From Guillardia theta CCMP2712 (Eukaryota > Cryptophyceae > Pyrenomonadales > Geminigeraceae): a stretch of DNA of 64,000 bases. Where the stretch lies: NCBI RefSeq assembly GCF_000315625.1, contig NW_005434673.1, positions 865,631-929,630 of the forward strand, given 5' to 3'. Shown here in pieces: positions 1-8,636 of this stretch (position 1 is its first letter; every line of letters starts with the position of its first letter). The notes beneath the pieces were generated by a model that ran no database searches, had not been told where the DNA came from, and saw only the letters and a program-made list of their open reading frames with translations. Made by a program: the position numbers and the translations under genes.

Positions 1-90
1 GAAGAGCGCGGCCTCCCACGCCAGGGCCTCCTCGGGCTCCTGGCTGCCTTCCGTCTTGAGCTCCAGTGCGATCTCAGTCTCGAGTGCCAT
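1..90 (-). CDS. Gene B copy 1, N-terminal part only (runs off the window)
   Basis: The reverse strand from ATG at 90 reads MALETEIALELKTEGSQ and is identical to the start of B copy 2 (1499-1825). The rest lies outside the window. The start is chosen because the intact copies 2 and 5 share this ATG, and the sequence upstream of it is a (GT)n tract that varies in length between copies. The family is not one I recognise. It is divergent from A1 (ATG 454) with 363 bp between the two starts. Confidence 0.6.
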   Translation of the reverse strand, partial: MALETEIALELKTEGSQEPEEALAWEAALF

Positions 91-453
91 CCTGCTTGCC
101 TTGATGTGTGTGTGTGTGCGGCCGAGCACAAGGGGGCAGGAAATAAGTAAAGGGGCATGGGGAGGGGGACGGCCCAGCTTCTCCGTGACCATGCCGAGGT
201 ATGTAGTAAAGATATCTCATGCGACCGACCCCTTATCAGCAAGTCACGCTACACCACGGCCTTCGGTCACGTCATACCAGGGCCTTGGATACCGCGTAAC
301 AGGCAAGTGGGTCGTGAAGTGTAGGACGGCTTTGCTGCCTTGTGTTGGGTAGCTATCGCTTGACTGAGGCGAGCTGGCTTTCGACCCCCCTCCCGAATCC
401 AAAAACCTTGCTGCCCCGGATATCCTCCCGACACTCGTTGGCCAGGGGTGAGC
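91..453. promoter_or_regulatory. Divergent spacer between B1 and A1 (probable bidirectional promoter)
   Basis: This 363-bp spacer separates the ATG of B1 from that of A1. It carries a short (GT)n tract next to B and, in the middle, a TCACGTCATACC stretch containing an ACGTCA core. The same spacer occurs at 1826-2188 and, inverted, at 6808-7169, with almost no length change. No TATA box is obvious. The regulatory role is inferred from the head-to-head geometry. Confidence 0.5.
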
Positions 454-840
454 ATGTCTAACATCCTTGCTCTTGCGTCCGACCCCGTTCCTTCAGACGA
501 GCTGCAAGGCGGGCTGTCGTGGCAGCATGTGCTGTTCCCTGTCGGCCGAAGCCCATCCCCGACCTCGTCGTCCAAATCAGTAGGAGAGGGCGAGAGCGAT
601 TGCTCAACGGAATCTTCGTCGGAGGACACAGACGACGAAGACCAAGTGAGAGAGAGGGGCCGGGGGCTTGCTGATGGCATACAGCTCGACGTGATCGAGC
701 CGAGATGGATATCGCTTCCGACTTGCTTCATCTTGGAACCGAGACCCCGGAGCCTAGCAATCCGTACCCAAGGACGAGAGGACATGCTGCTGCGGAGCTT
801 ACAGGAGGCAGTGTCGAGGTACGGGAGAGTGCGGGGTTGA
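454..840 (+). CDS. Gene A copy 1, unknown acidic Ser-rich small protein (128 aa)
   Basis: Intact ORF from ATG 454 to TGA 838-840. The protein starts MSNILALASDPVPSDELQGG, has an acidic Ser/Asp/Glu-rich middle (about residues 35-65) and ends in a conserved block with the cores LPTCFILEPRPRSLAIR and MLLRSLQEAVSR. The same C-terminal block occurs in gene B (YPTGFKLEARQRSRAIR, MLLRSIEEAMRR), so A and B are paralogues. An upstream in-frame GTG at 448 is less likely as a start. No signal peptide or membrane segment is visible. Differences from A2 are few: Ser/Pro near residue 13, Glu/Asp in the acidic run, and Thr/Ile near the end. I recognise no known family. The acidic Ser run and basic tail could suit a nuclear or nucleic-acid-associated protein, but that is a guess. 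Confidence 0.6.
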   Translation: MSNILALASDPVPSDELQGGLSWQHVLFPVGRSPSPTSSSKSVGEGESDCSTESSSEDTDDEDQVRERGRGLADGIQLDVIEPRWISLPTCFILEPRPRSLAIRTQGREDMLLRSLQEAVSRYGRVRG

Positions 841-1498
841 GTAGGGCGTCATCGCGAGACGACAAGAGAGCAAGGCTTGCAGCTGACATCAAGGAGGTGC
901 CCCCCCACATGTCATTTTGCTTGTCAATACAAGAGCACGAAACCTGAGATCGACTGATTTTGTTGAGTTTGTCACGACATGAGCATAGCGCGATGGTCTT
1001 TGTTTCGAGATAGGTATGAGATCCAAGCTTGTATCGCATCAGACCCTAGAGTCTATCTCAAGCTCATGCTACACGTGCCCGCCAATGCACCTCGCTCCAA
1101 CGACCGTGGCATGCCAGCCAGAAAGAAGATGCTTCGAGCTCACGATGAAGGGAAGACTAGAGTCCCAGGAGGCCCAGGCGAGGGAGGCAACGATGATGCG
1201 ATGTGGGAGAGGTGAAGATGCACGTGCGGATGAGGGCCTCGATGTGAGTTCTACTTGCTCATCGGCGGGGAGCGTTTGTAGGAAACGTGACTTCATCGGC
1301 ACTGATTGTCGTGCTACACCACCGTGCACAGCACGGGAATGATCACTTAGGGATAGCACCGTATGAATGCGGAGCGCACAAACCATGACAAGAGTCACTT
1401 CTTCTGTCTTGATGATGATCAGCCTCTTTATTTACATCTCTATATCTACATCAGTCTTACATCTCCCCCTCCCCATTCTTCTTCTCCCCCTTCCTCCT
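841..1498. other. Convergent spacer between A1 and B2
   Basis: About 660 bp lies between the converging 3' ends of A1 and B2. Open frames exist on both strands (for example 1016-1342 plus and 1069-1398 minus). They are not supported by any family resemblance, and most likely reflect GC-rich composition within a duplicated unit. Near the B2 end the reverse strand has an AATAAA-type signal (TTTATT on the plus strand at 1427-1432), suiting transcription termination of B2. The spacer is kept almost unchanged in the other copies. Confidence 0.55.
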
Positions 1499-1825
1499 TC
1501 ACTCTTGAGCCCCCCGGCCGCTCCTCAGCGACTGCCTCCTCATCGCCTCCTCGATCGACCTCAGCAGCATCCCCTCCTTCCCCGTCCCTCTGATCGCCCG
1601 GCTCCTCTGCCTCGCCTCAAGCTTGAAGCCCGTCGGATACGAGATCCCCCACGCCTCTCCTTCCTCGTCCCTCTCCGCCAACGCCGCTGCCTCCTTTCCT
1701 GTCGCGACCTTGGACGCCTGCGGGCGGCCCCTCGGGAAGAGCGCGGCCTCCCACGCCAGGGCCTCCTCGGGCTCCTGGCTGCCTTCCGTCTTGAGCTCCA
1801 GTGCGATCTCAGTCTCGAGTGCCAT
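1499..1825 (-). CDS. Gene B copy 2, unknown small protein (108 aa), paralogue of A
   Basis: ORF from ATG 1825 to TGA at 1501-1499. The protein starts MALETEIALELKTEGSQEPE, contains ALAWEAALFPRGRP, and carries the C-terminal block ISYPTGFKLEARQRSRAIRG followed by GMLLRSIEEAMRRQ. This aligns with gene A across its length (ALAWEAALFPRGRP against GLSWQHVLFPVGRS), but B lacks most of the acidic Ser-rich insert of A. A longer frame reaches upstream to 1927 through a (CA)n tract and is not favoured. Gene B is divergent from A2. Composition is Glu/Ala/Arg-rich, probably mainly helical. I recognise no family. Confidence 0.6.
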   Translation of the reverse strand: MALETEIALELKTEGSQEPEEALAWEAALFPRGRPQASKVATGKEAAALAERDEEGEAWGISYPTGFKLEARQRSRAIRGTGKEGMLLRSIEEAMRRQSLRSGRGAQE

Positions 1826-2188
1826 CCTGCTTGCCTTGATGTGTGTGTGTGTGCGGCCGAGCACAAGGGGGCAGGAAATAAGTAAAGGGGCATGGGGAGG
1901 GGGACGGCCCAGCTTCTCCGTGACCATGCCGAGGTATGTAGTAAAGATATCTCATGCGACCGACCCCTTATCAGCAAGTCACGCTACACCACGGCCTTCG
2001 GTCACGTCATACCAGGGCCTTGGATACCGCGTAACAGGCAAGTGGGTCGTGAAGTGTAGGACGGCTTTGCTGCCTTGTGTTGGGTAGCTATCGCTTGACT
2101 GAGGCGAGCTGGCTTTCGACCCCCCTCCCGAATCCAAAAACCTTGCTGCCCCGGATATCCTCCCGACACTCGTTGGCCAGGGGTGAGC
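1826..2188. promoter_or_regulatory. Divergent spacer between B2 and A2 (probable bidirectional promoter)
   Basis: 363 bp lies between the two ATGs, the same length as the 91-453 spacer and nearly identical in sequence. It holds the (GT)n tract beside B (about 1839-1852) and the ACGTCA core near 2004. Strong conservation among copies follows from recent duplication, so it does not by itself prove function. Confidence 0.5.
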
Positions 2189-2575
2189 ATGTCCAACATC
2201 CTTGCTCTTGCGTCCGACCCCGTTCCTCCAGACGAGCTGCAAGGCGGGCTGTCGTGGCAGCATGTGCTGTTCCCTGTCGGCCGAAGCCCATCCCCGACCT
2301 CGTCGTCCAAATCAGTAGGAGATGGCGAGAGCGATTGCTCAACGGAATCTTCGTCGGAGGACACAGACGACGAAGACCAAGTGAGAGAGAGGGGCCGGGG
2401 GCTTGCTGATGGCATACAGCTCGACGTGATCGAGCCGAGATGGATATCGCTTCCGACTTGCTTCATCTTGGAACCGAGACCCCGGAGCCTAGCAATCCGT
2501 ATCCAAGGACGAGAGGACATGCTGCTGCGGAGCTTACAGGAGGCAGTGTCGAGGTACGGGAGAGTGCGGGGTTGA
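2189..2575 (+). CDS. Gene A copy 2, unknown acidic Ser-rich small protein (128 aa)
   Basis: Intact copy, ATG 2189 to TGA 2573-2575, almost identical to A1. It has the same acidic Ser-rich centre (SDCSTESSSEDTDDEDQ) and the same C-terminal LEPRPRSLAIR and MLLRSLQEAV blocks. It lies divergent from B2 across 363 bp. Identical length in copies 1, 2 and 5, with substitutions only, suggests that the frame has been kept as protein coding. Confidence 0.6.
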   Translation: MSNILALASDPVPPDELQGGLSWQHVLFPVGRSPSPTSSSKSVGDGESDCSTESSSEDTDDEDQVRERGRGLADGIQLDVIEPRWISLPTCFILEPRPRSLAIRIQGREDMLLRSLQEAVSRYGRVRG

Positions 2576-3192
2576 GTAGGGCGTCATCGCGAGACGACAA
2601 GAGAGCAAGGCTTGCAGCTGACGTCAAGGAGGTGCCCCCCCCACATGTCATTTTGCTTGTCAATACAAGAGCACGAAACCTGAGACCGACTGATTTTGTT
2701 GAGTTTGTCACGACATGAGCATAGCGCGATGGTCTTTGTTTCGAGATAGGTATGAGATCCAAGCTTGTATCGCATCAGACCCTAGAGTCTATCTCAAGCT
2801 CATGCTACACGTGCCCGCCAATGCACCTCGCTCCAACGACCGTGGCATGCCAGCCAGAAAGAAGATGCTTCGAGCTCACGATGGAGGGAAGACTAGAGTC
2901 CGAGGAGGCCCAGGCGAGGGAGGCAACGATGATGCGATGTGGGAGAGGTGAAGATGCACGTGCGGATGAGGGCCTCGATGTGAGTTCTACTTGCTCATCG
3001 GCGGGGAGCGTTTGTAGGAAACGTGACTTCATCGGCACTGATTGTCACGCTACACCACCGTGCACAGCACGGGAATGATCACTTAGGGATAGCACCGTAT
3101 GAATGCGGAGCGCACAAACCATGACAAGAGTCACTTCTTCTGTCTTGATGATGATCAGCCTCTTTATTTACATCTCTATATCTACATCAGTC

Positions 3193-3537
3193 TTACATCT
3201 CCCCCTCCCCATTCTTCTTCTCCCCCTTCCTCCCCCTCAGCGACTGCCTCCTCATCGCCTCCTCGATCGACCTCAGCAGCATCCCCTCCTTCCCCGTCCC
3301 TCTGATCGCCCGGCTCCTCTGCCTCGCCTCAAGCTTGAAGCCCGTCGGATACGAGATCCCCCACGCCTCTCCTTCCTCGTCCCTCTCCGCCAACGCCGCT
3401 GCCTCCTTTCCTGTCGCGACCTTGGACGCCTGCGGGCGGCCCCTCGGGAAGAGCGCGGCCTCCCACGCCAGGGCCTCCTCGGGCTCCTGGCTGCCTTCCG
3501 TCTTGAGCTCCAGTGCGATCTCAGTCTCGAGTGCCAT
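3193..3537 (-). CDS. Gene B copy 3, altered C-terminus
   Basis: ATG 3537 begins the same protein as B2. A small deletion just after the codons for RRQSLR removes the normal ending and stop. The frame therefore reads into the former 3' flank and ends with a new Gly/Lys/Glu-rich tail (GRKGEKKNGEGEM) at 3193. The core block (YPTGFKLEARQRSRAIRG) is intact. The (GT)n tract upstream is shorter and CTT is replaced by GGT close to the ATG, as in the right-arm copies. The copy may be functional with a changed tail, or an early pseudogene. Confidence 0.5.
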   Translation of the reverse strand: MALETEIALELKTEGSQEPEEALAWEAALFPRGRPQASKVATGKEAAALAERDEEGEAWGISYPTGFKLEARQRSRAIRGTGKEGMLLRSIEEAMRRQSLRGRKGEKKNGEGEM

Positions 3538-3759
3538 CCTGCGGTGCCTTGATGTGTGTGTGTGCGGCCGAGCACAAGGGGGCAGGAAATAAGTAAAGGG
3601 GCATGGGGAGGGGGACGGCCCAGCTTCTCCGTGACCATGCCGAGGTATGTAGTAAAGATATCTCATGCGACCGACCCCTTATCAGCAAGTCACGCTACAC
3701 CACGGCCTTCGGTCACGTCATACCAGGGCCTTGGATACCGCGTAACAGGCAAGTGGGTC

Positions 3760-4094
3760 AAGGCGGGCTGTCGTGGCAGCATGTGCTGTTCCCTGTCGGC
3801 CGAAGCCCATCCCCGACCTCGTCGTCCAAATCAGTAGGAGATGGCGAGAGCGATTGCTCAACGGAATCTTCGTCGGAGGACACAGACGACGAAGACCAAG
3901 TGAGAGAGAGGGGCCGGGGGCTTGCTGATGGCATACAGCTCGACGTGATCGAGCCGAGATGGATATCGCTTCCGACTGGCTTCATCTTGGAACCGAGACC
4001 CCGGAGCCTAGCAATCCGTATCCAAGGACGAGAGGACATGCTGCTGCGGAGCTTACAGGAGGCAGTGTCGAGGTACGGGAGAGTGCGGGGTTGA
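3760..4094 (+). pseudogene. Gene A copy 3, 5' truncated
   Basis: The divergent spacer is joined directly into the A coding region near 3758-3760 (GTGGGTC then AAGGCGGGC). This deletes the promoter-proximal part and the first 18 or so codons of A. The remaining frame matches A2 to its TGA at 4092-4094, with Gly for Cys in LPTGFILEPRPRS. An open frame continues upstream to 3603 through non-coding spacer, which is fortuitous. Called a pseudogene because the native ATG is lost. Confidence 0.6.
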
Positions 4095-4561
4095 GTAGGG
4101 CGTCATCGCGAGACGACAAGAGAGCAACAATGGAAGACTGATGTAGATATAAAGATCAAAATATAGAGGCTGATAATCGTGAAGACAGAAGAAGTGGATC
4201 ATGTCATGGTTTGTTTTTCCTGATGGCGACTGTGCCTCCTGATGAACTCCCGATATGATAAATTCGCCCATCCTCCAACTGTGTCCCAGGAACAAGGCAA
4301 TCCATCCAGCTTTCTGGAGGCGAGCGCTCCGCATTCATACGGTGCTATCCCTAAGTGATCATTCCCGTGCTGTGCACGGTAGTGTAGCGTGACAATCAGT
4401 GCCGATGAAGTCACGTTTCCTACAAACGCTCCCCGCCGATGAGCAAGTAGAACTCACATCGAGGCCCTCATCCGCACGTGCATCTTCACCTCTCCCACAT
4501 CGCATCATCGTTGCCTCCCTCGCCTGGGCCTCCTCGGACTCTAGTCTTCCCTCCATCGTGA
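4095..4561. other. Head-to-head inversion junction of the array
   Basis: After A copy 3 the sequence switches at about 4130-4135. Bases 4133-4185 resemble the 3' flank of gene B in the right arm (7530-7589), and from about 4330 the sequence is the reverse complement of the A-B convergent spacer. Bases 4189-4561 recur almost exactly at 5746-6118, so this segment is itself duplicated inside the right arm. A stretch near 4200-4320 has no counterpart in the left arm. No gene is evident here. Confidence 0.6.
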
Positions 4562-5019
4562 NNNNNNNNNNNNNNNNNNNNNNNNNNNNNNNNNNNNNNN
4601 NNNNNNNNNNNNNNNNNNNNNNNNNNNNNNNNNNNNNNNNNNNNNNNNNNNNNNNNNNNNNNNNNNNNNNNNNNNNNNNNNNNNNNNNNNNNNNNNNNNN
4701 NNNNNNNNNNNNNNNNNNNNNNNNNNNNNNNNNNNNNNNNNNNNNNNNNNNNNNNNNNNNNNNNNNNNNNNNNNNNNNNNNNNNNNNNNNNNNNNNNNNN
4801 NNNNNNNNNNNNNNNNNNNNNNNNNNNNNNNNNNNNNNNNNNNNNNNNNNNNNNNNNNNNNNNNNNNNNNNNNNNNNNNNNNNNNNNNNNNNNNNNNNNN
4901 NNNNNNNNNNNNNNNNNNNNNNNNNNNNNNNNNNNNNNNNNNNNNNNNNNNNNNNNNNNNNNNNNNNNNNNNNNNNNNNNNNNNNNNNNNNNNNNNNNNN
5001 NNNNNNNNNNNNNNNNNNN
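4562..5019. other. Assembly gap (458 N)
   Basis: A run of N interrupts the right arm of the palindrome. By comparison with the intact right-arm unit it should contain most of a gene A copy on the minus strand. Frames reported across it are not real. The true number of units here is unknown. Confidence 0.95.
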
Positions 5020-5096
5020 GCGACATCGACAGCCCCCTTTGCAGCTCGTCTGGAGGAAACGGGGTCCGGACGCAAGAGCAAGCATGTTGATCATGC
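5020..5096 (-). pseudogene. Gene A copy 4 remnant, frameshifted, 3' part in the gap
   Basis: The reverse strand beside the gap matches the start of gene A (NMLALAS against NILALAS), but extra bases in the GACCCCGTT region shift the frame after about ten codons. The rest of the gene lies in the unsequenced stretch. The flanking spacer (5097-5458) matches the other divergent spacers and leads to B copy 4. Likely a decayed copy, although poor sequence quality next to a gap could cause the same picture. Confidence 0.45.
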
Positions 5097-5458
5097 CTCA
5101 CCCCTGGCCATCGAGTGTCGGGAGGATATCCGGGGCAGCAAGGTTTTTCGATTCGAGAGGGGGGTCGAAAGCCAGCTCGCCTCACTCAAGCGATAGCTAC
5201 CCAACACAAGGCAGCAAAGCCCGTCCTACACTTCACGACCCACTTGCCTGTTACGCGGTATCCAAGGCCCTGGTATGACGTGACCGAAGGCCGTGGTGTA
5301 GCGTGACTTGCTGATAAGGGGTCGGTCGCATGAGATATCTTTACTACATACCTCGGCATGGTCACGGAGAAGCTGGGCCGTCCCCCTCCCCATGCCCCTT
5401 TACTTATTTCCTGCCCCCTTGTGCTCGGCCGCACACACACACATCAAGGCACCGCAGG

Positions 5459-5782
5459 ATGGCACTCGAGACTGAGATCGCACTGGAGCTCAAGACGGAA
5501 GGCAGCCAGGAGCCCGAGGAGGCCCTGGCGTGGGAGGCCGCGCTCTTCCCGAGGGGCCGCCCGCAGGCGTCCAAGGTCGCGACAGGAAAGGAGGCAGCGG
5601 CGTTGGCGGAGAGGGACGAGGAAGGAGAGGCGTGGGGGATCTCGTATCCGACGGGCTTCAAGCTTGAGGCGAGGCAGAGGAGCCGGGCGATCAGAGGGAC
5701 GGGGAAGGAGGGGATGCTGCTGAGGTCGATCGAGGAGGCGATGACAGAAGAAGTGGATCATGTCATGGTTTGTTTTTCCTGA
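5459..5782 (+). pseudogene. Gene B copy 4, 3' end replaced
   Basis: ATG 5459 begins the standard B protein and matches through MLLRSIEEAM. At about 5741 the gene is joined to array flank (same sequence as 4189 onward), giving a foreign tail TEEVDHVMVCFS and stop at 5780-5782. The normal last dozen codons are lost. The break coincides with the boundary of the 4189-4561 / 5746-6118 duplication, so the recombination that made that duplication also truncated this gene. Confidence 0.55.
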
Positions 5783-6420
5783 TGGCGACTGTGCCTCCTG
5801 ATGAACTCCCGATATGATAAATTCGCCCATCCTCCAACTGTGTCCCAGGAACAAGGCAATCCATCCAGCTTTCTGGAGGCGAGCGCTCCGCATTCATACG
5901 GTGCTATCCCTAAGTGATCATTCCCGTGCTGTGCACGGTAGTGTAGCGTGACAATCAGTGCCGATGAAGTCACGTTTCCTACAAACGCTCCCCGCCGATG
6001 AGCAAGTAGAACTCACATCGAGGCCCTCATCCGCACGTGCATCTTCACCTCTCCCACATCGCATCATCGTTGCCTCCCTCGCCTGGGCCTCCTCGGACTC
6101 TAGTCTTCCCTCCATCGTGAGCTCGAAGCATCTTCTTTCTGGCTGGCATGCCACGGTCGTTGGAGCGAGGTGCATTGGCGGGCACGTGTAGCATGAGCTT
6201 GAGATAGACTCTAGGGTCTGATGCGATACAAGCTTGGATCTCATACCTATCTCGAAACAAAGACCATCGCGCTATGCTCATGTCGTGACAAACTCAACAA
6301 AATCAGTCGGTCTCAGGTTTCGTGCTCTTGTATTGACAAGCAAAATGACATGTGGGGGGGGCACCTCCTTGACGTCAGCTGCAAGCCTTGCTCTCTTGTC
6401 GTCTCGCGATGACGCCCTAC

Positions 6421-6807
6421 TCAACCCCGCACTCTCCCGTACCTCGACACTGCCTCCTGTAAGCTCCGCAGCAGCATGTCCTCTCGTCCTTGGATACGGA
6501 TTGCTAGGCTCCGGGGTCTCGGTTCCAAGATGAAGCAAGTCGGAAGCGATATCCATCTCGGCTCGATCACGTCGAGCTGTATGCCATCAGCAAGCCCCCG
6601 GCCCCTCTCTCTCACTTGGTCTTCGTCGTCTGTGTCCTCCGACGAAGATTCCGTTGAGCAATCGCTCTCGCCATCTCCTACTGATTTGGACGACGAGGTC
6701 GGGGATGGGCTTCGGCCGACAGGGAACAGCACATGCTGCCACGACAGCCCGCCTTGCAGCTCGTCTGGAGGAACGGGGTCGGACGCAAGAGCAAGGATGT
6801 TGGACAT
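6421..6807 (-). CDS. Gene A copy 5, unknown acidic Ser-rich small protein (128 aa)
   Basis: Intact right-arm copy on the minus strand, ATG 6807 to TGA at 6423-6421, the same length as A1 and A2 and nearly identical in sequence. It is divergent from B5 (ATG 7170) across 362 bp. The acidic Ser-rich centre and the LEPRPRSLAIR block are unchanged. An in-frame extension upstream (to 6897) runs through spacer and is not favoured because the ATG matches the other copies. Confidence 0.6.
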   Translation of the reverse strand: MSNILALASDPVPPDELQGGLSWQHVLFPVGRSPSPTSSSKSVGDGESDCSTESSSEDTDDEDQVRERGRGLADGIQLDVIEPRWISLPTCFILEPRPRSLAIRIQGREDMLLRSLQEAVSRYGRVRG

Positions 6808-7169
6808 GCTCACCCCTGGCCAACGAGTGTCGGGAGGATATCCGGGGCAGCAAGGTTTTTGGATTCGGGAGGGGGGTCGAAAGCCAGCTCGCCTCACTCA
6901 AGCGATAGCTACCCAACACAAGGCAGCAAAGCCGTCCTACACTTCACGACCCACTTGCCTGTTACGCGGTATCCAAGGCCCTGGTATGACGTGACCGAAG
7001 GCCGTGGTGTAGCGTGACTTGCTGATAAGGGGTCGGTCGCATGAGATATCTTTACTACATACCTCGGCATGGTCACGGAGAAGCTGGGCCGTCCCCCTCC
7101 CCATGCCCCTTTACTTATTTCCTGCCCCCTTGTGCTCGGCCGCACACACACACATCAAGGCACCGCAGG
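6808..7169. promoter_or_regulatory. Divergent spacer between A5 and B5
   Basis: Reverse-complement copy of the 363-bp A/B spacer, one base shorter. The (CA)n tract lies just before B5 and the ACGTCA core is near 6987. A bidirectional promoter role is inferred from the arrangement. Confidence 0.45.
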
Positions 7170-7496
7170 ATGGCACTCGAGACTGAGATCGCACTGGAGC
7201 TCAAGACGGAAGGCAGCCAGGAGCCCGAGGAGGCCCTGGCGTGGGAGGCCGCGCTCTTCCCGAGGGGCCGCCCGCAGGCGTCCAAGGTCGCGACAGGAAA
7301 GGAGGCAGCGGCGTTGGCGGAGAGGGACGAGGAAGGAGAGGCGTGGGGGATCTCGTATCCGACGGGCTTCAAGCTTGAGGCGAGGCAGAGGAGCCGGGCG
7401 ATCAGAGGGACGGGGAAGGAGGGGATGCTGCTGAGGTCGATCGAGGAGGCGATGAGGAGGCAGTCGCTGAGGGGCGGCCGGGGGGCTCAAGAGTGA
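7170..7496 (+). CDS. Gene B copy 5, unknown small protein (108 aa), paralogue of A
   Basis: Intact ORF, ATG 7170 to TGA 7494-7496, matching B2 in length and sequence. The carboxyl block GFKLEARQRSRAIRG plus MLLRSIEEAMRRQ is complete and is followed by the basic tail LRGGRGAQE. An AATAAA at 7563-7568 follows 67 bp after the stop. This is the outermost copy of the right arm; the similarity ends soon after, near 7590. Confidence 0.6.
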   Translation: MALETEIALELKTEGSQEPEEALAWEAALFPRGRPQASKVATGKEAAALAERDEEGEAWGISYPTGFKLEARQRSRAIRGTGKEGMLLRSIEEAMRRQSLRGGRGAQE

Positions 7497-7562
7497 AGGA
7501 GGAAGGGGGAGAAGAAGAATGGGGAGGGGGAGATGTAAGACTGATGTAGATATAGAGATGTA

Positions 7563-7568
7563 AATAAA
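7563..7568 (+). terminator. AATAAA poly(A) signal of B5
   Basis: A perfect AATAAA lies 67 bp after the B5 stop, within TGTAAATAAAGAGG. The same motif lies 3' of B2 on the reverse strand (1427-1432). Position and strand suit cleavage and polyadenylation. Confidence 0.5.
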
Positions 7569-7589
7569 GAGGCTGATCATCATGAAGAC

Positions 7590-8636
7590 TGAGATGCGAG
7601 TTCTTTCACACCCACACCATGTTGTTTCCTACCTCGTACCCTTTCTCTTTGTCCATGTGATTTTCTTCGTTGTTGTGTAAGTTTTTCCTTCTGCTAACTT
7701 TTCCTGTTTCATGTGTTTTGTATGTGAACTAGATCTTCTTACAAACGTCGGCAATTCCATCAGCGAACTGAGACGCCATCGGTGCTGTTACGGCAAGCTG
7801 ACTCATACAGCACACCACAATGCGTCTTGTCTCTCAGCGGTCTTGTTTCCTTTCTGCAGTCTGCTGCGCTGCTATGCCCAGCCGCATGCCAACCTCTTGA
7901 GAGTCAACCTACCCATCTTCGCTCTTGTTCTGGCCCTCTGCTTCCTACATCATCGTCCTGCTCCTACTCGTTCCCCTTCACAGGCTCTCACCTCGCTGCT
8001 GCTCCTTGTGCTCAATTCTTGATTTGGTTCTTCCCTTCACCCTTCTCCTCCCATCCCTTCTCATCACGAGCTCCTGACGCTTTTTGCGGAGCAGGAATCT
8101 TCCATTGCTCTCTTGGGGCTAGGAGGTTGACCAGACTCTTGGTGGAGCTAACAGCGAAGTGACAAGTGTCGACGCTGACGAAGCGCAGGAGTGATCATGC
8201 TCAACATCTACCTCGGGTCTCAACCGTGGCGATCTCTCCTCGTTCTTCTGGTACTCGGAGGGATAGAGGAGGTTGTGTTGCTGACGTGATTGTATCTCCC
8301 TGCCAAAGATGGTGGAAGCTCTCAGAGCAGGTGTCGTAAGACATTGTGGTCCCTTTCTGACACCCGTGGCAGTCTTGTGCGCAAGGATCCTCGACGAGCT
8401 GTGCTTTGCTGGAGCCCTCCGGCACCCGCGAGCATGTCCAGACAGAGCCCGGGCATGCGCCATCACAGGGGGGGTGCAGCGCCGACCAAGCAGATGGCAG
8501 GCGCTAGGGATGTTGCAGCATGGAGGCAGAACTCGGAGGGTTCGAGCAACGTTGTGGAGATGTCAACAAGAAGGCTCGAGCGGTAACTCAGGGAGCGACT
8601 TTGAGATTGAGTTTGACTGATGATGATGCTTGCAAG
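7590..8636. other. Array edge and region of uncertain coding content
   Basis: Array similarity stops near 7590. Bases 7590-7800 are T-rich and promoter-like. Between 7800 and 8600 the plus strand has short frames that could be 5' exons of the following gene, for example a leader-like MRLVSQRSCFLSAVCCAA near 7820 and an acidic stretch ANSEVTSVDADEAQE near 8150. I could not link them with convincing splice sites. Longer frames here are pyrimidine-rich and not credible. Confidence 0.35.

Larger units (their letters stand above)
1..7590. repeat. Palindromic multi-copy array of the A/B two-gene unit
   Basis: A unit of about 1,735 bp repeats directly: bases from 1 match those from about 1736, and a third copy runs to about 4130. 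Beyond about 4133 the same material appears in reverse complement up to about 7590, so the whole is a large palindrome centred near 4130. Copies are near identical; A1 and A2 differ by only a few codons, which points to recent amplification or ongoing conversion. Each unit holds gene B on one strand and gene A on the other, divergently arranged. Copy 3 lacks parts of both genes, and the right arm has a shortened unit. The arm near 4562-5019 is unsequenced, so misassembly of a tandem array remains possible. Confidence 0.9.

Noticed and set aside
1016-1398. Overlapping frames on both strands in the A-B convergent spacer as further genes of the unit
   Set aside because: They persist in all copies only because the copies are near identical; neither shows the shared A/B block or any known family, and intact frames occur on both strands at once.
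4359-5196. Long frames across 4562-5019
   Set aside because: They consist mostly of the N gap.
8309-8620. tRNA-dimethylguanosine methyltransferase (Trm1) fragment, suggested by ALRHPRACPDRARA
   Set aside because: Only a short Cys/Arg-rich word matched; neighbouring exons lack the family's SAM and C-terminal motifs.
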